From assembly GCF_002410825.1 (NCBI RefSeq), contig NZ_DHOS01000001.1, positions 48,413-112,412 of the forward strand: a stretch of DNA of 64,000 bases. Direction: 5' to 3'. Under the pieces are notes generated by a model, which saw only the letters and a list, made by a program, of their open reading frames with translations, made no database searches and was not told the DNA's origin. The stretch comes from Proteiniphilum sp. UBA5384 (GTDB lineage Bacteria > Bacteroidota > Bacteroidia > Bacteroidales > Dysgonomonadaceae). This document shows, piece after piece, positions 16,320-24,156 of the stretch. Made by a program: the position numbers and the translations under genes. The first letter of the stretch is position 1, and the number at the start of each line of letters is the position of its first letter.

Positions 16320-18467
16320 ATGAAACCAAATTTTAAAGATATTGATATCCATACCGTCGGTTTTGCATCGACTGATGTGGCCGGATGGGCTGAAAAAAAT
16401 GAGATCAAAGCTGATTGGCTTACGCCGGAACAGATTCCGGTAAAACCGGTTTATACCAAAGAAGACTTGGAAGGCATGGAACACCTCAATTATGCTGCCG
16501 GAGTGGCACCTTATCTTCGTGGACCCTACTCCACGATGTATGTGATGCGACCATGGACCATCCGTCAGTATGCCGGATTTTCTACCGCAGAAGAATCTAA
16601 TGCTTTTTACCGTCGTAATCTTGCTTCGGGACAGAAAGGGCTCTCCGTAGCATTCGACCTCCCTACGCATCGGGGTTATGACGCCGACAATGAGCGGGTA
16701 GTGGGTGACGTGGGTAAAGCCGGTGTTTCTATCTGTTCGGTGGAAGATATGAAAATATTGTTCGATGGCATCCCACTCAACAAAATGTCGGTGTCGATGA
16801 CCATGAATGGAGCAGTATTGCCTGTCCTGGCATTCTATATCGTAGCTGCTCAGGAACAGGGAGCCCAATTAGAAGAGATGGCCGGTACCATCCAGAACGA
16901 TATACTGAAAGAGTTCATGGTGCGTAATACCTATATCTACCCACCCGAATTCTCAATGAAGATTATCGCTGATATTTTCGAATTTACATCCCAGAAGATG
17001 CCTAAGTTCAATTCTATCTCCATTTCCGGATATCATATGCAGGAAGCAGGTGCTACTGCTGATATCGAATTGGCATACACTTTGGCTGACGGGATTGAAT
17101 ACCTGAGGGCGGGTATTAATGCAGGTATCGATGTGGACGCTTTCGCACCGCGTCTCTCCTTCTTCTGGGCTATCGGCATGAATCATTTTATGGAAATAGC
17201 CAAGATGCGTGCTGCACGCCTCCTTTGGGCCAAGATCGTGAAGAGTTTCGGTGCCAAAAATCCCAAATCGATGGCGTTGCGTACCCACTCCCAGACATCG
17301 GGATGGTCGCTCACCGAACAGGATCCGTTCAACAACATAGGACGCACCTGTATCGAGGCAATGGCTGCCGCACTCGGACATACACAGTCGCTCCATACCA
17401 ACGCGCTCGACGAGGCTATCGCTTTACCGACCGATTTCTCGGCCCGTATTGCCCGTAATACCCAGATTTATATCCAGGAAGAGACCCAGATCACCCGTCA
17501 GGTTGACCCGTGGGCCGGTTCTTACTATGTGGAATCGCTCACCCAGGAACTGGTCGATAAGGCATGGGCACATATACAGGAAGTGGAGGAACTTGGAGGA
17601 ATGGCAAAGGCCATTGAAACCGGTATTCCCAAAATGCGTATCGAAGAAGCGGCTGCCCGTACACAAGCACGTATCGATTCGGGCGTGCAGGCTATTATCG
17701 GTGTGAACCGTTACAGACTCGACCACGAGGATCCGATTGACATCCTCGATATCGATAATACAGAGGTGCGCAAGCAGCAGGTGGAGCGTCTCAGCCAATT
17801 GAAGGCAACACGCGATAATGAGGCTGTGAAAAAGGCACTCGATGCTATTACCCGCTGTGTGGAAACCAAAGAGGGTAATCTGCTTGAACTTTCGGTAGAG
17901 GCGGCACGGGTCCGTGCTACGCTGGGAGAGATCTCCGACGCATGTGAAAAGATAGTAGGACGTTATAATGCAGTAATCAGAACAATTTCAGGCGTGTATT
18001 CAGCAGAATCAAAATCGGCGCCGACGCTCGAGAAAGCGCGTGCCCTTACAGACCAGTTTGCCAAAAAGGAAGGTCGCAGACCAAGAATCATGGTAGCCAA
18101 GATGGGACAGGATGGACACGACCGTGGTGCCAAGGTGGTCGCTACCGGTTATGCCGATTGTGGTTTCGACGTGGATATGGGACCCTTGTTCCAGACCCCT
18201 GCCGAAGCAGCGCGCCAGGCGGTGGAGAATGATGTGCACGTGTTGGGCGTATCTTCATTGGCTGCCGGACATAAAACACTTGTACCGCAGGTGATTGAAG
18301 AACTCAAACGGTTGGGTCGTCCAGATATCGTTGTCATAGCGGGAGGTGTAATTCCTGCACAGGATTACGACTTCCTATACAAGACTGGTGTAGCCGCCAT
18401 CTTCGGCCCGGGAAGTTCCATTACCGAATCAGCATGCCAGATCATGCATGTATTGATGAATGACTGA
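16320..18467 (+). CDS. mutB: Methylmalonyl-CoA mutase large (catalytic) subunit
   Basis: 715 residues, full length. N-terminal substrate-binding TIM barrel with RGPYSTMYVMRPWTIRQYAG-type active-site segment, SISGYHMQEAGA and HTQSLHTN; C-terminal cobalamin-binding domain with the DxHxxG motif D598, H600, G603. It catalyses the radical rearrangement of succinyl-CoA to methylmalonyl-CoA in the cytoplasm with adenosylcobalamin. Found 65 bases after the UbiA-like fragment. Neither methylmalonyl-CoA epimerase nor the MeaB chaperone is in this window. Confidence 0.97.
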   Translation: MKPNFKDIDIHTVGFASTDVAGWAEKNEIKADWLTPEQIPVKPVYTKEDLEGMEHLNYAAGVAPYLRGPYSTMYVMRPWTIRQYAGFSTAEESNAFYRRNLASGQKGLSVAFDLPTHRGYDADNERVVGDVGKAGVSICSVEDMKILFDGIPLNKMSVSMTMNGAVLPVLAFYIVAAQEQGAQLEEMAGTIQNDILKEFMVRNTYIYPPEFSMKIIADIFEFTSQKMPKFNSISISGYHMQEAGATADIELAYTLADGIEYLRAGINAGIDVDAFAPRLSFFWAIGMNHFMEIAKMRAARLLWAKIVKSFGAKNPKSMALRTHSQTSGWSLTEQDPFNNIGRTCIEAMAAALGHTQSLHTNALDEAIALPTDFSARIARNTQIYIQEETQITRQVDPWAGSYYVESLTQELVDKAWAHIQEVEELGGMAKAIETGIPKMRIEEAAARTQARIDSGVQAIIGVNRYRLDHEDPIDILDIDNTEVRKQQVERLSQLKATRDNEAVKKALDAITRCVETKEGNLLELSVEAARVRATLGEISDACEKIVGRYNAVIRTISGVYSAESKSAPTLEKARALTDQFAKKEGRRPRIMVAKMGQDGHDRGAKVVATGYADCGFDVDMGPLFQTPAEAARQAVENDVHVLGVSSLAAGHKTLVPQVIEELKRLGRPDIVVIAGGVIPAQDYDFLYKTGVAAIFGPGSSITESACQIMHVLMND

Positions 18468-18507
18468 TTAAGACGATATTTTTATATTTATATTATAATG
18501 CAGCTCC

Positions 18508-18536
18508 CTGATCCGGTTTAATACAAACCGGATCAG
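18508..18536 (+). terminator. Stem-loop after mutB
   Basis: Perfect 12-bp stem CTGATCCGGTTT / AAACCGGATCAG with a 5-base loop, 41 bases after the mutB stop. No T-run follows, so it may stabilise the 3' end or terminate with a factor. Confidence 0.6.
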
Positions 18537-18589
18537 GAGTAGTTGTATCTGCTGGAGAATATTTTTGAGCGCAGAGATCAATTCGGCGG

Positions 18590-19095
18590 CTATTCCTCAA
18601 ACAGCCACTTCCATGCGGGAATTATCTTTATAGTTTTGTTCTCAAAAACAAGTTCACCTGCAGCGTCGTCGGTAATAATTAGTCCTGATTGCAGGCTATA
18701 CGTGTTTAATGCGTCGGGCAAATCGTTTATTTCCCTTTTTTTCTTTTTCCGATGAAAAAGTGTAGCAAACCTGTATTGCTGAAACAACCGAGTTATCAAT
18801 GAAATACGATTTTTTTGAGGTTCTGTATTTGTTTTGACAATGAATAAGTGTACTTACTTGTTTGAAAAACAAGATAACTGTCGGCCAAAAATCCGATATA
18901 TTTTTTTACAGTTGTCGGATTTTTAACATCTATGATATCAGTCAGCTCGCTATTGGTGGATAAACGGGCGAAATTTCCCGCGAGATACGATACCAACAAC
19001 TTTATTTCTTTCTCGTTCGTGATATTGTTTCGCACCATTTTGAATAGAGGTTGAAATGCATAATCTTTTATTTTAAATAGAGCTTTTATCCCATG
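18590..19095 (-). pseudogene. Remnant of an AAA-type ATPase with DUF4143 C-terminal domain
   Basis: Two minus-strand pieces in different frames. The upstream piece (about 19095-18796) reads KDYAFQPLFK, then a segment with NITNEKEIKLL, LSTNSELTDII and TVKKYIGFLADSYLVF, the winged-helix segment that precedes DUF4143. The downstream piece (18799-18590) reads SGLIITDD and IIPAWKWLFEE, the last strands of the DUF4143 nuclease-like domain. The ATPase half and most of DUF4143 are gone, and the pieces are joined with a frameshift at about 18797. It is a dead gene. Confidence 0.7.
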
Positions 19096-19258
19096 TGGAA
19101 GACAGTTTCAACCGGCATAAACCGGATTCGGTCGATTCGGTTATGGGAAAATAGCACTTAACCTCCTAAAACAGGACACTTCGAAAGGATCACTGGTCTC
19201 CAAACGTTTAAAAGCCGGCTGGGATAACAAATTCTTGTTGTATTTATTGAAAATTTAA
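19096..19258 (+). mobile_element. 3' relic of an ISAs1-type transposase
   Basis: In the frame ending at TAA 19256-19258 the translation reads GKIALNLLKQDTSKGS, SKRLKAGWDNKFL, LYLLK, which is the conserved C-terminal end of ISAs1-family (H-repeat type) transposases. A piece in another frame just upstream (HVEDSFNRHK) may be the preceding segment. No inverted repeats or complete frame remain. It abuts the decayed ATPase and lies only 20 bases before the promoter of the DUF4493 operon. Confidence 0.62.
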
Positions 19259-19277
19259 ATGCGTTGACCCTGCCTTC

Positions 19278-19306
19278 TTGAGTTCTGAAAATTTATGCTA
19301 CCTTTG
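19278..19306 (+). promoter_or_regulatory. Promoter of the DUF4493/PCMD surface operon
   Basis: TTG at 19278-19280, 18-base spacer, TACCTTTG at 19299-19306. The first start codon is at 19414, leaving a leader of about 100 bases that includes a run of eight T residues. The 375 bases between 19039 and 19413 hold only this promoter, the leader and the relics listed separately. Confidence 0.6.
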
Positions 19307-19413
19307 ATGCTCTGAAAGCATGAAAAGGGATGTAATAGCAATTTTTTTTCGTCTTTCTTGAATGATTGAATGGCCTTCCTTGGTCCCCGAATGTAAAAAT
19401 AAAACAGAAAAGT

Positions 19414-20220
19414 ATGAATAAGCAAAGTATGAGGCAACTCTTGGTGTGTTGTATGATGGGGGTAGCCCTGATCGTATCTTCCTGTTCTTCGGAAGAAGAA
19501 CTCCCTAGTGATGGGAAAGGATTTGTCTTTATGGATATGAATGTAGTAGCCGATTTTGAAGTGAAGGCTCGTGCTGTTGATTTGGCAGAGTACCAAAACA
19601 AGAATAAGTATACCGTACAGATTCTAAAAGAGGGTGCGGACGCTCCTCTTCATGAATATCGATATGCTGAGATTCCTGAGGGCATAGAGATGGATAACGG
19701 CACCTATATCTTGAAGGCCTTTTACGGAACAGATTTTACCACTTCTTCCAGAACGAATCTTTATGTGGAAGGCATTCAGAATTTTTCCGTGAACAGTGAC
19801 GATCAGCGTGTGACAGTCAATTGCACGCCCACGGCTGCCAAGGCATCGGTGAATTTTGATCCGTCGATGGATACTTATTTCAGCGACTATTGGGTTTCTT
19901 ATGAAACCGCGGCATTGAAAGCCGAGAGTGCGACTGCCGTCTGGGCGAAAGGTGATGCGGCACCTTGGTATCTGAAAGTGAACAAGGAGGGTGAGGTGGT
20001 AAAAGCGACTATTCACTTCACCCGGAAAGCGGAATATGGCAGTGTAGCTTCCGGCACGGTGGAGAAAACGCATACTTTGCTTCCCAATAAGTCTTGGACA
20101 TTGAACATTACTCCCAAGTATGATCCGGCTACCGGTCAATTGGGATTTACGATTACGATTGATGAGAGTACAAATGATCATGAGATGGAGATAGAAGTTC
20201 CATCCGAGTGGATTGGATAA
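19414..20220 (+). CDS. DUF4493-like surface lipoprotein 1
   Basis: 268 residues from ATG at 19414; an in-frame upstream start would place charged sequence before the signal peptide. Lipoprotein signal with lipobox IVSSC, lipidated Cys at 24, followed by S-S-E-E-E, an acidic stretch like the Bacteroidota surface-export signal. A first beta-strand (residues 36-50) is followed by Lys-Ala-Arg53-Ala. The rest is beta-rich with VRVT-type strands (QRVTVNCTPTAAKASVNFD) that align with the two lipoproteins encoded next. First gene of a tight operon (13-base gap to the next). Function unknown; a structural or adhesive surface subunit is inferred. Confidence 0.75.
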   Translation: MNKQSMRQLLVCCMMGVALIVSSCSSEEELPSDGKGFVFMDMNVVADFEVKARAVDLAEYQNKNKYTVQILKEGADAPLHEYRYAEIPEGIEMDNGTYILKAFYGTDFTTSSRTNLYVEGIQNFSVNSDDQRVTVNCTPTAAKASVNFDPSMDTYFSDYWVSYETAALKAESATAVWAKGDAAPWYLKVNKEGEVVKATIHFTRKAEYGSVASGTVEKTHTLLPNKSWTLNITPKYDPATGQLGFTITIDESTNDHEMEIEVPSEWIG

Positions 20221-20233
20221 TCGATGAATACGA

Positions 20234-21514
20234 ATGAAAGAGAAAAGAATAAATATGAGACTATTTAATATTGTAGCTTTAAGCGCTCTTACCGTAATAG
20301 GTATGGTATCTTGTGAAATTGGAGAAGAGAGGACTTCTGTCGGTCAGGATATGGGAGCATTGGAATTGGCAGTTTCAGTGAAGACGCCGGTCTCACAAAT
20401 GCGTGCAGCGGTCAGTGCAGACGATTTCCCTGTAACTATTGCGGGAAAAACGGGTACAGAGGTGGAGTCTGTCGTCAAGAATTTTTCTACTGTGGCAGAG
20501 GTTCCCGTATCGCTTCCGTTGGCAGTGGGTACGTATGTGGTGTCTTCTCACAGTCCCGGCACGTTGGAGAAAAAGATGACTGCTCCTTATTATGCAGGTA
20601 GTAGCCAGCTGATTATTACCAAAGGGATAACCACACAAACTGTGGTCACTTGCAAGATGAAGAATAGCCGGATTCAGATGAATTACGACCCAAGTTTTTT
20701 GGCTGCCTTCTCTTCTTGGGTCATTACCGTGGATGACGGTTCGGATACTGCGCTTTCTTTTGATGAGACAGATACAGCTCCTGCATCCATTTATTGGTTG
20801 TTCGGCGACAATGTGTCTTCCCTCAAAGTGAATTTTAGTGCTATAACAGTGTTTGGAGCACGCGTGAGAGACAGTCGTACATTTACAAAGTCGCAAGCCG
20901 CCGAACAGTATGACGATGAATCGGAGTTCTTTACTGGTGGTGACGGTCTGATTATTAATATGAAGCATGATGCCGGTGCTGCCGGAAGCGTGAGTGGAAT
21001 TGATATTGCGCTGAACATCAAATTTGAAAATCATACCGATGAGGTGGAAATTCCGGTAGATCCCAATCCTACACCGGGTGAAGGGGATGGACCTTCATTG
21101 GCGTTGCCTGCTGATGCCATTTACAAGGAAGATGGAACGGGGATGCCTTCAAGTGCAGACGCTCTTATTAAGGCCGATGCAGGTTTTGAAAGCATTGTGG
21201 TGAAGATTACGGCGGGAAATCGGGGTTTTGACGATATCTTGACAGACCTGAAGATGGATGGTCAAAGTTTTATCGAAGGCGTTGATTTGATTGATAATAC
21301 AGATTTTGGCACGTTACTCTCCGGTGTGGATGAGAATTTGTCCGCTCCTCATGAGGGAGACACATCCTATACTTTCCCTTTAGGGGTATTTTTTACATTC
21401 CTCAATTTGACGGGTGCTACAGATGCCGGACAGGCTCATCAGTTTGATATTGTCGTAACGGACAAGAATGGAAAAACGGTGAGTGGAACCTATAAAGTAA
21501 CTATAACAGGATAA
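20234..21514 (+). CDS. DUF4493 surface lipoprotein 2
   Basis: 426 residues from ATG 20234 (ATG 20255 is an equally good start). Lipobox GMVSC with lipid Cys at 27 and acidic E-I-G-E-E after it. First strand GALELAVSVK, then Gln-Met-Arg57-Ala. The DUF4493 domain (about 40-270) includes MTAPYYAGSSQL, TVVTCKMKNSRIQMNYD and FSSWVITVDDG. A Pro/Gly linker (PNPTPGEGDGP, about residue 280) leads to a separate C-terminal beta-domain of about 140 residues with DFGTLLSG and a YKVTITG end strand. The domain plan (DUF4493 plus second domain) differs from its neighbours, as a tip or base subunit would (inference). Confidence 0.8.
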   Translation: MKEKRINMRLFNIVALSALTVIGMVSCEIGEERTSVGQDMGALELAVSVKTPVSQMRAAVSADDFPVTIAGKTGTEVESVVKNFSTVAEVPVSLPLAVGTYVVSSHSPGTLEKKMTAPYYAGSSQLIITKGITTQTVVTCKMKNSRIQMNYDPSFLAAFSSWVITVDDGSDTALSFDETDTAPASIYWLFGDNVSSLKVNFSAITVFGARVRDSRTFTKSQAAEQYDDESEFFTGGDGLIINMKHDAGAAGSVSGIDIALNIKFENHTDEVEIPVDPNPTPGEGDGPSLALPADAIYKEDGTGMPSSADALIKADAGFESIVVKITAGNRGFDDILTDLKMDGQSFIEGVDLIDNTDFGTLLSGVDENLSAPHEGDTSYTFPLGVFFTFLNLTGATDAGQAHQFDIVVTDKNGKTVSGTYKVTITG

Positions 21515-21518
21515 GGGA

Positions 21519-23321
21519 ATGAAAAGAATATATAAGTTATTGGCATTGCTCACCGCGGTCTGCCTGTTTTCGTGCCAGAATGAGGATATAGCAAACGACA
21601 AAGGGTATTTACGTCTCATCGTTGATACGAATGTCTCCGTGAATGTGACAAGAGGTGTGGGTGAAGAGTATAATCCGAAGCAAATAGCCATCAGCATAGT
21701 AGATGCTTCGGGCAAGGTGGTGGAGAGCACCGACGACTGGACTACGCTGGCAGGAAAGCAACTGGAAATGACGCCGGGTACTTATACGATTAATGCGTCT
21801 TCCAATGGATTTGATGGTGCGGAGTCGGGTTTTGATATTCCTTACTATGCCGGCACTACGCAAGTCACGGTTGAAAAAGACAAAGAAGTGACGGCCTCTG
21901 TCACCTGTACATTGGCAAATGTAAAAGTGACCGTCCATTTCGACCAGACATTTATCGCTGCTTTCAAGTCGGCAACAGCGACAGTTGCCTCGGAATTGCC
22001 GGACATCGCTTCTCAAGCATTTGTAATGGGGGAGACTGCCCGGTCGGCTTACTTCCCTGTAGGAGACCTGACTTCTACCATCGCTGTAGTAAACAAGTCG
22101 GATCAGCCTTTCTCCCAAACAGATAAAATTACCGGCGTAAAAGCGCGTGACCATTATATCCTGCACTACAAAGTAGCGGAGACGGGCGAGGGGGGTGTCA
22201 CTGTCAATGTGGATGACACGGAGACAACCTATACTTTTGAATTCGTGATATCTTCTCAATTAGAGACTAAGTTGCAAACAAACGTCGCCAATGCCTGGAG
22301 TAACTTCGCTTATCTGGAAGGGAAGGTTGTGTCTGCCGCGGGAGAATTGGATCCGGACAATATGGTGTTTGCGTATAAGGCGGACAACGCTTCCGAATGG
22401 AGTACGATTGCAGCCTCCAAAGAGGGGGAGAATAACTTTAAAGCGACCTTGAAAGGCTTGCTTCCCAATACGGATTACAGTTACCGGTTGAAGTATAGTA
22501 AGGATGGCGAAGAGTATGAGGGCAATCCTGTTTCATTTACTACGGAAACGGAGATTGCGTTGGTGAATGGAAATTTAGACGATTGGTATCAATCGGGTAA
22601 AACGTGGTATGCTGCTTCTGAAGCTTATTTCACTGCCAATGGCGGTTCATTTTGGGACTCCAGTAATCCGGGTACTACTACCGGCGCAGGTGCGCTGATC
22701 AATAAAAATCCAACGCAAGGCAATTCGTCCGTGGTGCATACGGCGGGTGGAAAATCCGCATCATTGCAGTCCCAATACGCCTCCTTTATCGGGATTGGTA
22801 AATTTGCTGCCGCAAGTCTCTATACCGGTAATTTCGTGAAATTGGTTGGGACGAATGGTGCTAAAATCAATTTTGGCCAGCCTTTTGCTGCACGTCCTAC
22901 CCAACTGCATGGATGGTTCCGGTATGCTACAGAGGCAATGGATTATGTGGGTAGTAATACGCCGGCAAGTTTAGGCATTGAAAAAGGAAAGACACCGGAT
23001 GTGTGTGCTATCTATATCGCGCTGACTACCAATTCGTATGAGGTGGACAACACAAACGTCGCTACTTTTATTGATTTTGAAAATGATGCCGGTATCATTG
23101 CCTATGGCGAACTTCCGGCATCGGATGCCGTGCCTACCGGCGATGCTTGGAAAGAATTTACGATTGATCTGAAATATCGTGACCTGGAAACGAAACCTAC
23201 CCATATTATTGTGGTCTGTTCGGCAAGTAAATACGGGGATTATTTTACCGGCAGCACGAAGAGTCTGATGTATGTGGATGACTTGGCATTGGTGTATGGT
23301 GACAGTCCGATCAGTCAATAA
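21519..23321 (+). CDS. Lipoprotein 3: DUF4493 + Fn3-like + PCMD domains
   Basis: 600 residues, 4 bases after the previous gene. Lipobox CLFSC, lipid Cys at 19, then Q-N-E-D. First strand GYLRLIVDTNVSVNV, then Thr-Arg45-Gly. DUF4493 domain about 28-245 with DIPYYAGTTQVTV, TCTLANVKVTVHFD. A fibronectin-III-like domain follows (about 255-345, LLPNTDYSYRLKY). The C-terminal 250 residues are a PCMD domain (PF13201, putative carbohydrate metabolism): NGNLDDWYQSGKTW, GQPFAARPTQLHGWF, and ASKYGDYFTGS before the last strand. PCMD is a jelly-roll-like fold thought to bind carbohydrate; enzymatic activity is not established. Confidence 0.82.
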   Translation: MKRIYKLLALLTAVCLFSCQNEDIANDKGYLRLIVDTNVSVNVTRGVGEEYNPKQIAISIVDASGKVVESTDDWTTLAGKQLEMTPGTYTINASSNGFDGAESGFDIPYYAGTTQVTVEKDKEVTASVTCTLANVKVTVHFDQTFIAAFKSATATVASELPDIASQAFVMGETARSAYFPVGDLTSTIAVVNKSDQPFSQTDKITGVKARDHYILHYKVAETGEGGVTVNVDDTETTYTFEFVISSQLETKLQTNVANAWSNFAYLEGKVVSAAGELDPDNMVFAYKADNASEWSTIAASKEGENNFKATLKGLLPNTDYSYRLKYSKDGEEYEGNPVSFTTETEIALVNGNLDDWYQSGKTWYAASEAYFTANGGSFWDSSNPGTTTGAGALINKNPTQGNSSVVHTAGGKSASLQSQYASFIGIGKFAAASLYTGNFVKLVGTNGAKINFGQPFAARPTQLHGWFRYATEAMDYVGSNTPASLGIEKGKTPDVCAIYIALTTNSYEVDNTNVATFIDFENDAGIIAYGELPASDAVPTGDAWKEFTIDLKYRDLETKPTHIIVVCSASKYGDYFTGSTKSLMYVDDLALVYGDSPISQ

Positions 23322-23348
23322 AAATATCACTCAATTATAACCTCTTAG

Positions 23349-23382
23349 CCGGGGAAGGCTCTTTGCGAAAACCCTTCTCCGG
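23349..23382 (+). promoter_or_regulatory. Intra-operon stem-loop before the barrel gene
   Basis: CCGGGGAAGG (23349-23358) pairs with CCTTCTCCGG (23373-23382), one G-U pair, 14-base loop, in the only sizeable gap (78 bases) of the operon. No T-run follows. It could be a weak attenuator or an mRNA-processing/stability element that lets the upstream subunits be made in excess. Confidence 0.5.
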
Positions 23383-23399
23383 TTATATTCATTGTATGT

Positions 23400-24140
23400 A
23401 TGAAAGTAAAAATCGTAGTATGTTCACTGCTGTTGATAGTAGGAATCTCTTCTGCAATGGCGGGCAGGCCTCAACGTATAGACCGGGAAATACAAAAAGC
23501 AGTATTTATCCCCAAAGGACAATGGCTGGTGGGCGGAACAGTCTCTTATTCTGAACATGAGGAGAATAACTTGAATTTTCTGGTTTTGAAAGATGTGGAG
23601 GCGTTGGGATATAGATTCAAGGTGAGTCCCTATGTTGGCTATTTCTTTAAAAATAATATTGCTGCGGGGGCACGCTTCAGCTATAATCGTACTTATCTCG
23701 ACATGGATAATTTTGATCTTAATCTGGGCGAAGATTTTAATATCAGTCTGAATAACCTGTATTATTTGGAACATAAATATGAGGTTTCGGGGTTTATCCG
23801 GACCTATATGCCGGTGGGAAGAAGTAAAATTTTTGGCCTTTTCAATGAAGCCAGGGTAACCTACGGTTATAGTTCGGGTAAAAATTCCACCGGATCAGGG
23901 GTGGAATATGACGGTACTTATCAAAAGGCGCATAATCTGCAAATAGGCATTGCGCCCGGACTGACAGCTTTTGTCACCGACTGGGCGAGCGTGGAGGTCT
24001 CTTTTGGGGTGATGGGGTTTAATATTAAATGGCAAGACCAAACGACCAATCAGATCGAAACCGGATCGAGACAAGTCTCTTCCGGTAATTTTAAATTCGA
24101 CTTGTTCTCCCTCAATATTGGCATGTCTTTCTATTTGTAA
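23400..24140 (+). CDS. Outer-membrane beta-barrel protein
   Basis: 246 residues with a signal peptide ending near AMA-G (residues 1-21). Alternating hydrophobic strands with aromatic girdles, for example KVSPYVGYFF, NIAAGARFSYNRTYL, and GLTAFVTDWASVEVSFGVMGF, and a C-terminal strand SLNIGMSFYL ending in an aromatic-hydrophobic pair, as BAM substrates do. About eight strands fit the size. Position between DUF4493 and PCMD lipoprotein genes suggests an anchor or docking protein for the surface complex (inference). Not large enough for a SusC-type transporter. Confidence 0.78.
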   Translation: MKVKIVVCSLLLIVGISSAMAGRPQRIDREIQKAVFIPKGQWLVGGTVSYSEHEENNLNFLVLKDVEALGYRFKVSPYVGYFFKNNIAAGARFSYNRTYLDMDNFDLNLGEDFNISLNNLYYLEHKYEVSGFIRTYMPVGRSKIFGLFNEARVTYGYSSGKNSTGSGVEYDGTYQKAHNLQIGIAPGLTAFVTDWASVEVSFGVMGFNIKWQDQTTNQIETGSRQVSSGNFKFDLFSLNIGMSFYL

Positions 24141-24156
24141 TGGATAAACTGTACAC

